Origin: a virus
Reading direction: 5' to 3' (one strand)
Length of the DNA stretch: 25,819 nt
IMG/VR virus record: IMGVR_UViG_3300043411_000392
Span: 1-25,819 of that record
Numbering within the stretch: the stretch's first letter is position 1; every line of letters begins with the position of its first letter. The position numbers and the translations under genes were made by a program. This document shows, in pieces, positions 6,250 to 12,945 of this stretch. Under the pieces are notes generated by a model that was given only the letters and a program-made list of their open reading frames with translations, was not told the DNA's origin and ran no database searches.

Positions 6250-7038
6250 ATGGCATACGAGCAGACCGTATCGTCCGACAGCGTCGCCCAAGACCAGATC
6301 AAGGCCTTCGTGGATCGCATCCTGCGCCTTCGCGAAGAGGCGCAGGCGATCAAGGACGACATCAAGGAAATCTACGCCGAAGCCAAGGCCAACGGGTTCG
6401 ATAAGACCGTTCTCGGCAACGTCGTCCGCTATGTCGAAAAGACCGGCGAAGAGCTGGCCGCCGAACAGGAGCGCGATGCGTTGTTCGACCTGTACCTCGC
6501 GGCCTACACCGGCACTCCCTCGCGTACGCATGCGCATGCACGTGAGGGCAACCATACCGCCCCATCCCCCCAGGTTGTCCAGGCGGACCAAGGCAGCGAG
6601 GGCCCGTGGAGCTTGGCTCTCGCTGCCGGACAAATTCCCGAACCCGGCAACGGGCAGGCTGGTGAGAAGCCGGTCAGCGCGGGTGCGCAATCGACGGGGA
6701 ATGTGGATGGGAGTGCGGGCCGTTCGCACTCTAGGTCTCAGCTGTCCACAGAAAGCACGGCCAGCGTCCCCGTCGATACCCATTCCATCGCGAAGATCAA
6801 CGCAGGAGGCGAAGATGTAGACGCTGCGGCGGATAATGCCGGGGGTGGGGACTCGCTCCCGGCTGTCGCTTCCAACGTCCTCGTCATGCCGGCGCCGAAA
6901 CCCATTCGCCCATGGTGCCAGCACCTTGACGATCTGACGAAGTGCGGCGGCTACGGTCGGGTGCATTGCAGCTCCTGTCAGAAGCTGAAGGACGCGGGCG
7001 CCGTGGCCGTTCCGATCATCGGGAGCATTGGTCAATGA
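6250..7038 (+). CDS. GapR (DUF2312) family protein with long linker and Cys-rich tail
   Basis: Residues 10-86 match the GapR family: DQIKAFVDRILRLREEAQAI, then DIKEIYAEAKANGFD and VVRYVEKTGEEL. In Caulobacter, GapR is an about 89-residue nucleoid protein that binds AT-rich, overtwisted DNA ahead of replication and supports topoisomerases. This copy is about three times longer: a low-complexity, Gly/Ser/Ala-rich linker (about 88-215) is followed by a C-terminal segment with four cysteines and two histidines (WCQHLDDLTKC, VHCSSC; about 223-246), a candidate metal site. The gene overlaps the next one by four bases. Domain identification is confident; the role (aiding phage replication or disturbing host chromosome structure) is inference. 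Confidence 0.85.
   Translation: MAYEQTVSSDSVAQDQIKAFVDRILRLREEAQAIKDDIKEIYAEAKANGFDKTVLGNVVRYVEKTGEELAAEQERDALFDLYLAAYTGTPSRTHAHAREGNHTAPSPQVVQADQGSEGPWSLALAAGQIPEPGNGQAGEKPVSAGAQSTGNVDGSAGRSHSRSQLSTESTASVPVDTHSIAKINAGGEDVDAAADNAGGGDSLPAVASNVLVMPAPKPIRPWCQHLDDLTKCGGYGRVHCSSCQKLKDAGAVAVPIIGSIGQ
6521..6544. other. 24-base alternating pyrimidine-purine tract with a 12-base palindrome
   Basis: Every base from 6521 to 6544 alternates pyrimidine and purine, and 6528-6539 (GCATGCGCATGC) is its own reverse complement. Such tracts can adopt Z-DNA or cruciform forms under negative supercoiling. It lies in the linker of the GapR-like gene and encodes RTHAHAR. Confidence 0.75.
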
Positions 7039-7349
7039 GCGCATGGTGGAATCGAGCATCTGTAGAACAGCGCCTTGCGCAGATTGATGGCGGGATCGAG
7101 TGCGGGATGACCGCACGGCAAGTAGCACTGTGCAGCGGTTTCCCCGACAATAGGGCTGCCGGCATGCTTGTCGGCACCTACGCGAACAAGCACGGCCGGG
7201 CGTTTGCCCAGAGCATGGGCGGCAAGCACCGCAGGCGCTACGAGGTCGCGGACCTAAAGCGGTCTTACTGGCAGGGTGGGCGAGACTTTGCCGATGCGAC
7301 GACGCCGAGCGTCCGCGTGATGGATGCTGACTTCGATGAGGCAGCATGA
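7035..7349 (+). CDS. GcrA-like helix-turn-helix protein
   Basis: The start at 7035 overlaps the GapR-like stop as ATGA; an upstream start at 6942 would duplicate coding sequence of that gene. The 104-residue product has a segment (residues about 27-60) with GMTARQVALCSGF followed by NRAAGMLVGTYANKHGR. Spacing and key residues resemble the GcrA DNA-binding motif (G-S-A-x-Q-I-A then N-A-V-I-G-K-x-x-R-L-G). GcrA controls transcription of methylated cell-cycle promoters in Alphaproteobacteria. The resemblance is by eye and moderate; a generic HTH is the alternative. It ends -DEAA. Confidence 0.6.
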   Translation: MSAWWNRASVEQRLAQIDGGIECGMTARQVALCSGFPDNRAAGMLVGTYANKHGRAFAQSMGGKHRRRYEVADLKRSYWQGGRDFADATTPSVRVMDADFDEAA

Positions 7350-7714
7350 TCGCGGCCAGCTACAATGCGCAAAGATGGAACCCGGCTGGGGCGGGCGAGC
7401 CCCTTACGCGGCGGCATGGGATGCCGGGCTCCGTCATTGCACACAATCAATCTCAGTTTCCCGCGCGGTCCCCTGACCTCCTCCCTCTCCGCGCCAACTG
7501 GCAAGCCTTCACCGGCTTGCCCCTTTATTCCAGCGTTACGCTCCGGTCCCTCACCGGGCGTTGCAGGCGGCTCGTTCATCCCCTCCCGAGTGGACGGGCC
7601 GCCACTAATTCCCGGCGCCTCATTGGCAGCCGCAACCAGTTTCGCCGGATCGGCTATCAGCCTGGCAGCTACGTCTCCGATCCGCTGAACCATCCACCAA
7701 GGGGCATCGGGAAC
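7350..7714 (+). other. Gene-poor, highly structured stretch before the DpdA-like gene
   Basis: No convincing gene is seen in these 365 bases. The DpdA frame is open back to an ATG at 7346 in an ATGA overlap, but the extra 123 residues are Arg/Pro/Ser-rich and unlike any family member. The other frames also give low-quality open frames on both strands. The DNA holds inverted repeats: an outer stem 7377-7386 with 7423-7432 (nine of ten pairs), an inner stem GGGGC/GCCCC (7388-7392 with 7399-7403), and a perfect eight-pair stem GGCAAGCC/GGCTTGCC (7500-7507 with 7514-7521) followed by a weak T-rich run. It could be a structured leader, an attenuator or a decayed gene. Confidence 0.5.
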
Positions 7715-8515
7715 ATGGGGCAGAACGTGGAGGAGGTTGAATTCTATGTCGGTCTACATCAGCCGTCCGACGCTCATCGCTTTGGGCTCGCTTGCATCAG
7801 CATCAACCGGCTGCGCGGGCGGAAGAAGCCCATCGTCGGTTGCCGCGTCCTTGTCGATAGCGGGGCCTTCACCGAACTTCATATCCACGGGCAATATCGC
7901 CATGACGTTGAGGAGTATGCTCGGGAGCTTCACCGGCTTCATTCGGAGGGCGTTGTCCAGATCGCGGCGGCGGTAGCCCAAGACTATATGTGCGAGCCAT
8001 TCATGCTGGCGCGTACCGGGCTCAGCGTGGCCGACCACCAGCGCATGACCATAAGCCGCTATGACGCGCTGTTCGGCGCTCTCAATCGGCTGTTCGCCGG
8101 CAAGTGCCCGTTTCCCATCTTGCCGGTGCTGCAAGGCTACAAGCCAAGCGAATACGTCTCGCACCTTTTGGCCTATGGGCGCCGCCTAAAGCGCAACATG
8201 TGGGTTGGCGTCGGCTCGGTGTGTAAGCGCAACAGCGCACCTGAGAAGATCGCGGAAGTGCTGCAGGCCATATCTTCGATCCGTCCGGACCTTCGGCTGC
8301 ACGGGTTCGGCGTCAAGCTGACCGCTCTACTCAATGGGACCGTCCGCGAGCTGCTAACGACGGCCGATAGTATGGCCTGGTCGTTCGCAGCTCGGAAGCA
8401 GGGGCGCAACGCGAACTCGTGGGTCGAGGCGGAGAATTTTGTTCGGCGCATCGCTGCAACGAGCGTCCCACGCGTGGCTGTGCAGCCTGATCTATTTGAG
8501 AGGATCGCAGCATGA
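7715..8515 (+). CDS. dpdA: DpdA-like tRNA-guanine-transglycosylase homologue (deazapurine DNA modification family)
   Basis: From the ATG at 7715 the product has 266 residues and the organisation of phage DpdA-type proteins. These TGT-fold enzymes exchange guanine in DNA for a 7-deazaguanine such as preQ0, protecting the DNA from restriction. Visible landmarks are FYVGLHQPSD (11-20), VDSGAFTEL (47-55, TGT substrate-pocket Asp48), QDYMCEP (89-95), PVLQGYKPSEY (137-147), VGVGSVCKR (165-173), LHGFGVK (195-201) and ADSMAWS (217-223, candidate nucleophile Asp218). The usual C-terminal zinc cysteines of TGT are not seen. No preQ0 biosynthesis genes are in the window, so the base would have to come from the host or from genes outside. 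Start choice is uncertain: the frame is open to 7346. Confidence 0.82.
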   Translation: MGQNVEEVEFYVGLHQPSDAHRFGLACISINRLRGRKKPIVGCRVLVDSGAFTELHIHGQYRHDVEEYARELHRLHSEGVVQIAAAVAQDYMCEPFMLARTGLSVADHQRMTISRYDALFGALNRLFAGKCPFPILPVLQGYKPSEYVSHLLAYGRRLKRNMWVGVGSVCKRNSAPEKIAEVLQAISSIRPDLRLHGFGVKLTALLNGTVRELLTTADSMAWSFAARKQGRNANSWVEAENFVRRIAATSVPRVAVQPDLFERIAA

Positions 8516-8760
8516 ACTTCCCATTCCTCCCCAACCTCTTCCGCAAGCCCGACCCGCTCCCCCACGTCCTCATGGACGTACCCATGCGGTCCAGGGACGG
8601 GACATTCGCCCCCTCGCCAAAGACGATGGCACGGCAGAGCCGCTACGCTTCGGTGAAGACCCAGCTCGCGGTCTACATGGAGCGTACTCCTCACGAGCAG
8701 CGCAAGCGTGAAGCTGAGGCAGCCATAGCCCGTCTTCGCGAGACGGAGAGGGCGAGATGA
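8512..8760 (+). CDS. Hypothetical 82-residue protein between DpdA and helicase
   Basis: It overlaps the DpdA-like stop and the helicase start by four bases each, so it belongs to the same translational unit. The N-terminus is Pro/Phe-rich (MNFPFLPNLFRKPDPLPHVL), followed by a basic helical C-terminal half (RKREAEAAIARLRETERAR). No cysteine cluster or membrane helix is seen. No family recognised; it could be a small partner of either neighbour. Confidence 0.6.
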   Translation: MNFPFLPNLFRKPDPLPHVLMDVPMRSRDGTFAPSPKTMARQSRYASVKTQLAVYMERTPHEQRKREAEAAIARLRETERAR

Positions 8761-10151
8761 CCATGGACGCTTACGAAACATTCCTTGCGGGCAAGCGCAT
8801 CATGGACCCTGCGACCGGCCTTGCCTCAGTGCCAGACCTGCATGCCGACCTGTTCGACTTCCAGCGCGATATCACCGCGTGGGCATTGCGTCGGGGCCGG
8901 GCGGCTTTGTTCGCCGGCACGGGCCTGGGCAAGAGCCTCATGGAACTGTCATGGGCCGACGCCGTGCACAAGGCGACCGGCAAAGACATTCTGCACTTGG
9001 CGCCGCTCGCGGTGTCGGCGCAGTTGGCGCGCGAGGCGAGCAAGTTTCGCATCGGCGCCCGCATCGTCAAATTCGCCGCCGATGTTGAGCCCGGCATCAA
9101 TATCACGAATTACCAGAAGATCGAGCACTTCGACCTGTCGCAGTTTGGCGGCGTCATTCTTGATGAAAGCTCGATCCTCAAGAGCACCGACGGCCACTAT
9201 CGAACGAAGCTGATCGAGGCGTGTGCCGATATCCCGTTCCGGCTTGCCGCTACTGCTACGCCCGCGCCAAACGACTTCATGGAGCTTGGCAATCACGCCG
9301 AGTTCCTGGGCGTCATGTCCTACACCGACATGCTCGCGACGTTCTTTGTGCACGATGGCGGCGACACGCAGAAGTGGCGCCTCAAAGGCCATGCCGAGAC
9401 AGAGTTCTGGAAATGGCTGGCGTCCTGGGCGGTGATGATCCGCAAGCCGTCAGACCTTGGCTATGCCAATGACGGCTACGACCTTCCACCGCTGCACCAG
9501 GTGCAGCACCTTGTGGCGGCCGATTACGCGCCGTCGCTCGATACCGGGCTGCTGTTTCCCATGGAAGCGCGGACGATGAAGGAACGGCTTGCCGCCCGGC
9601 GCGATACTGTTGATGAGCGCGTGGCGCTTGCTGCATCAATGACGCCAGCAGATCGGCCGTTCGTCTGGTGGTGCAACCTCAACGCTGAAAGCGAGAAGAT
9701 CGCTGCAGCCATTGACGGCGCCGTTGAGGTGCGCGGTTCCGACGATGAGGCCGACAAAGAGCGCAAGCTGATCGATTTCAGCGAGGGGCGCATCCGCGTG
9801 CTGGTCACGAAGCCGTCGATTTGCGGTTTTGGCATGAACTGGCAGCACTGCGCCGACACCGGCTTTGTCGGGCTCAACGATAGCTTCGAGCAGGTTTATC
9901 AGTCGATCCGCCGCTTTTGGCGCTTCGGGCAGACGAAGCCCGTCACCGTGCATTTCATCGCCGCTGAGACGGAGGGCGCCGTGGTGGCGAACCTCCGCCG
10001 CAAGGAAGCCGACGCCGACCGCATGGCCGCGTCGATGGTGATGCACATGGCCGACCTGTCGCGGCGCGAAGTCGCCGGCACCGTCCGCACCATTCCCGAC
10101 TACAACCCGACGCAGCCGCTTGTGCTGCCGGATTTCCTGAGGGCATCATGA
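8757..10151 (+). CDS. SF2 (SNF2-like) DNA helicase/translocase
   Basis: The 464-residue protein has the superfamily 2 motifs in order: a Q-like FDFQRDIT at 33-40, Walker A GTGLGKS at 54-60, motif II DESS at 136-139 in place of DEAH, motif III TATPAPND at 166-173, and motif VI QSIRRFWRFGQ at 382-392. The RRFWRFGQ arginine-finger pattern is characteristic of SNF2-like ATPases. No nuclease or zinc domain is attached. It overlaps the DNA methyltransferase gene downstream by four bases (ATGA), an arrangement seen in other phages of this host group. Likely a double-stranded DNA translocase for replication, recombination or DNA modification; which of these is not decided by sequence. Confidence 0.88.
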   Translation: MTMDAYETFLAGKRIMDPATGLASVPDLHADLFDFQRDITAWALRRGRAALFAGTGLGKSLMELSWADAVHKATGKDILHLAPLAVSAQLAREASKFRIGARIVKFAADVEPGINITNYQKIEHFDLSQFGGVILDESSILKSTDGHYRTKLIEACADIPFRLAATATPAPNDFMELGNHAEFLGVMSYTDMLATFFVHDGGDTQKWRLKGHAETEFWKWLASWAVMIRKPSDLGYANDGYDLPPLHQVQHLVAADYAPSLDTGLLFPMEARTMKERLAARRDTVDERVALAASMTPADRPFVWWCNLNAESEKIAAAIDGAVEVRGSDDEADKERKLIDFSEGRIRVLVTKPSICGFGMNWQHCADTGFVGLNDSFEQVYQSIRRFWRFGQTKPVTVHFIAAETEGAVVANLRRKEADADRMAASMVMHMADLSRREVAGTVRTIPDYNPTQPLVLPDFLRAS

Positions 10152-11143
10152 CCGATATCAAGGCCGTCGATCAGGTGGTGACACCTGAGTATGCGATCTA
10201 CCAGGGCGACTCCTGCGAGCTTATCCGAGCCATCCCAAGCGAGAGCATCGACTTCGGCGTTCACTCGCCGCCGTTCGAGGGGCTCTATCGCTTTTCCAAC
10301 TTCGACCGGGACATTTCCAACAATGACGGGCCTCAGTTTTGGGAGCACTACGCCTTCCTGATTTCGGAAATGCTGCGCGTCACGAAGCCGGGCCGGCTGC
10401 ACTCGGTGCACTGCATGCAACTGCCTATGAGCAAAATCCGCCACGGCAATATCGGCATGCGGGATTTCCGCGGCGAAGTCGTGCGGGCCTATGAGGACGC
10501 AGGCTGGATATTTCACTCCGAGGTCTGCATCTGGAAAGACCCTGTAGTCGCCCAGCAGCGCACGAAGTCGATCCGCCTGCTGCATGCCCAGATCCTCAAG
10601 GATAGCTCGATCAGCGGGCAGGGGCTTGCCGATTACATCCTGACCTTTCGCAAGCCGGGCGAGAACGCCGCGCCAATCGACGGGCCGTTTCAGCAGTTCA
10701 TCGGCACCGGCACCGATATCAGCCGCGAGGCATATGATCGCGAGTGCGCCGCGTTCGCCAGCGATGGCCGGGAGCCGTGGCCGTTCGACAAATGGAAGTC
10801 TATCCTTGTGTGGCAGCGCTACGCGTCGCCGGTGTGGATGGATATCAACCAGACCCGCACGCTGCAGTATCGCAACGCTCGCGACGAAAAGGACGAGGTC
10901 CATATCTCGCCCCTGCAACTCGACGTGATCGAGCGGTGCATCGACCTGTGGTCGCTTCCCGGTGAGACCGTTCTGACGCCGTTCCTCGGCATCGGCAGCG
11001 AGGTCTATTGCGCCGTCGAAATGGGCCGCAAGGGGATCGGGTTTGAACTCAAGCCGTCCTACTTCGCCCAGGCTGTCAGGAACATCGAGGGGCTTCACAA
11101 GGCGCGTACCGACAGCATGTTCACGCCCAACGAGGCATCCTAG
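10148..11143 (+). CDS. Beta-class DNA (amino) methyltransferase
   Basis: The 331-residue protein has the permuted beta-class order: catalytic motif IV SPPF at residues 40-43 comes first and the AdoMet motif I FLGIGSE (279-285) followed by GFELKPSYF (298-306) comes last. The enzyme methylates the exocyclic amino group of adenine or cytosine. SPPF rather than DPPY is closer to the N4-cytosine variants, but that is not decisive. The recognition sequence cannot be read from the protein. No cognate restriction nuclease is next to it, so it is an orphan methyltransferase coupled to the helicase. Self-protection or gene regulation are both possible. Confidence 0.88.
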   Translation: MTDIKAVDQVVTPEYAIYQGDSCELIRAIPSESIDFGVHSPPFEGLYRFSNFDRDISNNDGPQFWEHYAFLISEMLRVTKPGRLHSVHCMQLPMSKIRHGNIGMRDFRGEVVRAYEDAGWIFHSEVCIWKDPVVAQQRTKSIRLLHAQILKDSSISGQGLADYILTFRKPGENAAPIDGPFQQFIGTGTDISREAYDRECAAFASDGREPWPFDKWKSILVWQRYASPVWMDINQTRTLQYRNARDEKDEVHISPLQLDVIERCIDLWSLPGETVLTPFLGIGSEVYCAVEMGRKGIGFELKPSYFAQAVRNIEGLHKARTDSMFTPNEAS

Positions 11144-11145
11144 CC

Positions 11146-11535
11146 ATGCTCGATACCAAAGCCATACAGGGGACAGAGGTGAGGTTGGCGCTGCCGTGGC
11201 CCGACCGCAAGCTGTCGCCAAATGCCAGGTGCCATTGGGCGGTCAAGGCCAAGGCCGTGAAGGCTGCGCGCGAGGGGGCTTACTTCCTCGCATTGCAAGC
11301 TCGCATCCGCCGCATGGACGTGGGCAGCACCGGCCCGATTGCCGTCAAGTTCGAGTTCTGCCCGCCGAACAATCGCAGGCGGGACCGTGACAACTGCATC
11401 TCCTCGATGAAGGCGGCGACCGATGGGATCGCTGATGCCCTTGGGGTGGACGATAGCAGGTTCGTTTCAACCTACAGCATGGGTCAGCACATCAAGGATG
11501 GCGCTGTTCTCGTAACCATTGGGAGGTCTGCATGA
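11146..11535 (+). CDS. rusA: RusA-family Holliday junction resolvase
   Basis: The 129-residue product has the RusA signature: residues 76-83 NRRRDRDN with acidic residues Asp80 and Asp82, followed by DALGVDDSRF with the third metal ligand at Asp102 or Asp103. In E. coli RusA the equivalent residues are Asp70, Asp72 and Asp91. It cuts four-way junctions made by phage recombination and can clear branched DNA before packaging. It complements the ERF/exonuclease pair on the other operon. The length fits the family (about 120). Confidence 0.9.
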   Translation: MLDTKAIQGTEVRLALPWPDRKLSPNARCHWAVKAKAVKAAREGAYFLALQARIRRMDVGSTGPIAVKFEFCPPNNRRRDRDNCISSMKAATDGIADALGVDDSRFVSTYSMGQHIKDGAVLVTIGRSA

Positions 11536-11879
11536 CCGAAGAACAGGACCGCGCCGCTCGCAATCTTCTGCGGCCGGACAACCACGATCTGTTCGATGAA
11601 GTGGGCTTGCGGCTGAACGCCCGCAACCCTTCGATCCCGATTGATACGATTGCCGCCGACATAGGCGTCACGGTCGATGCGCTTTGCCGGTGGGTGATCG
11701 GCTTCAAGGAAAAGGGCGCCCGCCGTTCTGTTCCGCAGTCCAGGGACTTTGCGCCTGTGCGCCCAAGCCAGGGCCACGGCGGCAGCATGTGGTCGGATGA
11801 TGAAGACCGGCGCCGCCAGCGGATCATTCAGAAGGCCAGAGACGGCGCCAGAGCCACGCGGAAGGCGTTGGGCGGGTGA
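11532..11879 (+). CDS. Putative helix-turn-helix protein
   Basis: The 115-residue product starts in an ATGA overlap with RusA. Residues about 34-60 (PIDTIAADIGVTVDALCRWV) read as a helix-turn-helix, followed by a basic segment (KEKGARR). The C-terminal third is Arg/Ala-rich (RRRQRIIQKARDGARATRKA) and would bind DNA non-specifically. No named family. Its place next to the DUF1376 gene suggests a role in replication control, by position only. Confidence 0.6.
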   Translation: MTEEQDRAARNLLRPDNHDLFDEVGLRLNARNPSIPIDTIAADIGVTVDALCRWVIGFKEKGARRSVPQSRDFAPVRPSQGHGGSMWSDDEDRRRQRIIQKARDGARATRKALGG

Positions 11880-12469
11880 GCGAGCGCCCCTTCATGCAGC
11901 TCTACGTCTCCGACTTCGTCGGCGACACCCTACGCCTTAGCGCTGAGCTTGTGGGCGCTTACATGCTGCTCCTGATGGCAATGTGGAATGGCGATGGCGA
12001 GCTTCTGGACGATGAAGCCGAGCTGGCGCTTGTGGCTCGCATCCAGGCTGATCGGTGGCCTGCGGTGTGGGCAAAACTGGCGCCGTTTTTCGACATCGCC
12101 GATGGCAAAGTTACCCATGGGCGCATCAAGTTGGAGCTGCAGAAATTTGCTAGGAAGTCGGCAGCCAGAAAAGAGGCCGGAAGCCGTGGCGGGAAAGCTA
12201 AGGCATTGAAAGATAAGAACACTGGTCTAGCAATTGCTACACCAAATGCCATGGCATCTTCCAGAAACCATATAAAGAAAGGCGCGCAAGCGCTTTTGGA
12301 CCCGACTGATAAGACCGAGGATGTGTCTCGCCATGTCGAGCCAGACGTCTTCGCCGAGTGCGTTCGACGCACCGAGCCTGTCAAAGCCTTCATCGAGCAC
12401 AAGCAGTTTCCCGCCGCCCTCGTCGCTGAGGTGCGAGCACAGATCAAATCGCAGGAGAGTGTGCATTGA
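11876..12469 (+). CDS. DUF1376/YdaU-type putative replication initiator
   Basis: Translation starts at a GTG overlapping the previous stop as GTGA. Residues 5-95 match the DUF1376 domain: FMQLYVSDFVGDTLRLSAEL, GAYMLLLMAMW and a winged-helix-like C-terminal part (ALVARIQADRWPAVWAKLAP). This domain is found at the N-terminus of phage replication proteins (YdaU family). The rest is a Lys/Ala-rich linker and a helical tail, with no DnaC-like ATPase. It is the best candidate for an origin-binding protein here, since no primase or polymerase is seen. Confidence 0.75.
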   Translation: MSERPFMQLYVSDFVGDTLRLSAELVGAYMLLLMAMWNGDGELLDDEAELALVARIQADRWPAVWAKLAPFFDIADGKVTHGRIKLELQKFARKSAARKEAGSRGGKAKALKDKNTGLAIATPNAMASSRNHIKKGAQALLDPTDKTEDVSRHVEPDVFAECVRRTEPVKAFIEHKQFPAALVAEVRAQIKSQESVH

Positions 12470-12945
12470 GCGGCAAAGACCATTGGGATGCCATCCTCGC
12501 ATCGGCGCCACTCAACGCCACTGCTGGCGCGGTGACGGGCAAGGGATATGGCTTCAAGCCTGCGGCTCTGCGCCCAGAGCACACATGGTTGGCCCCGCCG
12601 CCAATGAAGCGCGACCTTGCAAGGTTAGCACTTGATCCGAACTTTCGGGACTACACAGGCTTGAAAAGTGGCCGCCTTACCGTGCTCGGGATGGCCGAGG
12701 ACAATGCTGACCAAACAGGCAATAAGGGCGCCCTATGGGTGTGCCGCTGCGCGTGCGGGAAGTACGTCGGGCGACGCGGCAAGGGGCTGAGGACCGGTAA
12801 GACAACGGCCTGCAACGAGTGCAACTACACCGATCATTTGCGCTGGAGCGCTTCGAGTGGCCAGGCTCGCAAAAGAGCCGAGGCGCCTGAGGCAAGGAAG
12901 TGGCTGACACCAGAGGAACAGGCTGCAAAGAAGGACGCCGCATGA
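12466..12945 (+). CDS. CxC zinc-ribbon phage protein (second copy)
   Basis: The gene starts at a TTG in a TTGA overlap. The 159-residue protein contains DYTGLKSGRLTVLG (about 64-77), then CRCACG and CNEC, the same zinc-ribbon family as the leftward gene at 1061-1540. Members are common in phages as putative DNA-binding proteins. The two copies share only the ribbon layout, not long identity. The basic, Gln/Ala-rich C-terminus ends -KKDAA. Confidence 0.7.
   Translation: MSGKDHWDAILASAPLNATAGAVTGKGYGFKPAALRPEHTWLAPPPMKRDLARLALDPNFRDYTGLKSGRLTVLGMAEDNADQTGNKGALWVCRCACGKYVGRRGKGLRTGKTTACNECNYTDHLRWSASSGQARKRAEAPEARKWLTPEEQAAKKDAA

Noticed and set aside
5710-7347. 545-codon minus-strand open frame across the early right operon
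   Set aside because: It spans four well-connected plus-strand genes and encodes implausible Arg/Ser/Cys-rich sequence.
7377-7521. preQ1 riboswitch before the DpdA-like gene
   Set aside because: None of the preQ1 class consensus segments I know is visible; only generic stems are present.
7365-7688. Plus-strand 107-codon frame before the DpdA-like gene
   Set aside because: Pro/Ser/Gly-rich, no ribosome-binding site, no overlap with neighbours; treated as non-coding.
7265-7693. Minus-strand open frame in the gap before the DpdA-like gene
   Set aside because: Its composition is tolerable, but it is antisense in a rightward operon, has no clear ribosome-binding site and overlaps the GcrA-like gene.
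7346-7714. N-terminal extension of the DpdA-like protein from the ATGA overlap at 7346
   Set aside because: The 123 extra residues do not resemble family members and the region forms strong inverted repeats; still possible because the overlap is typical of this operon.
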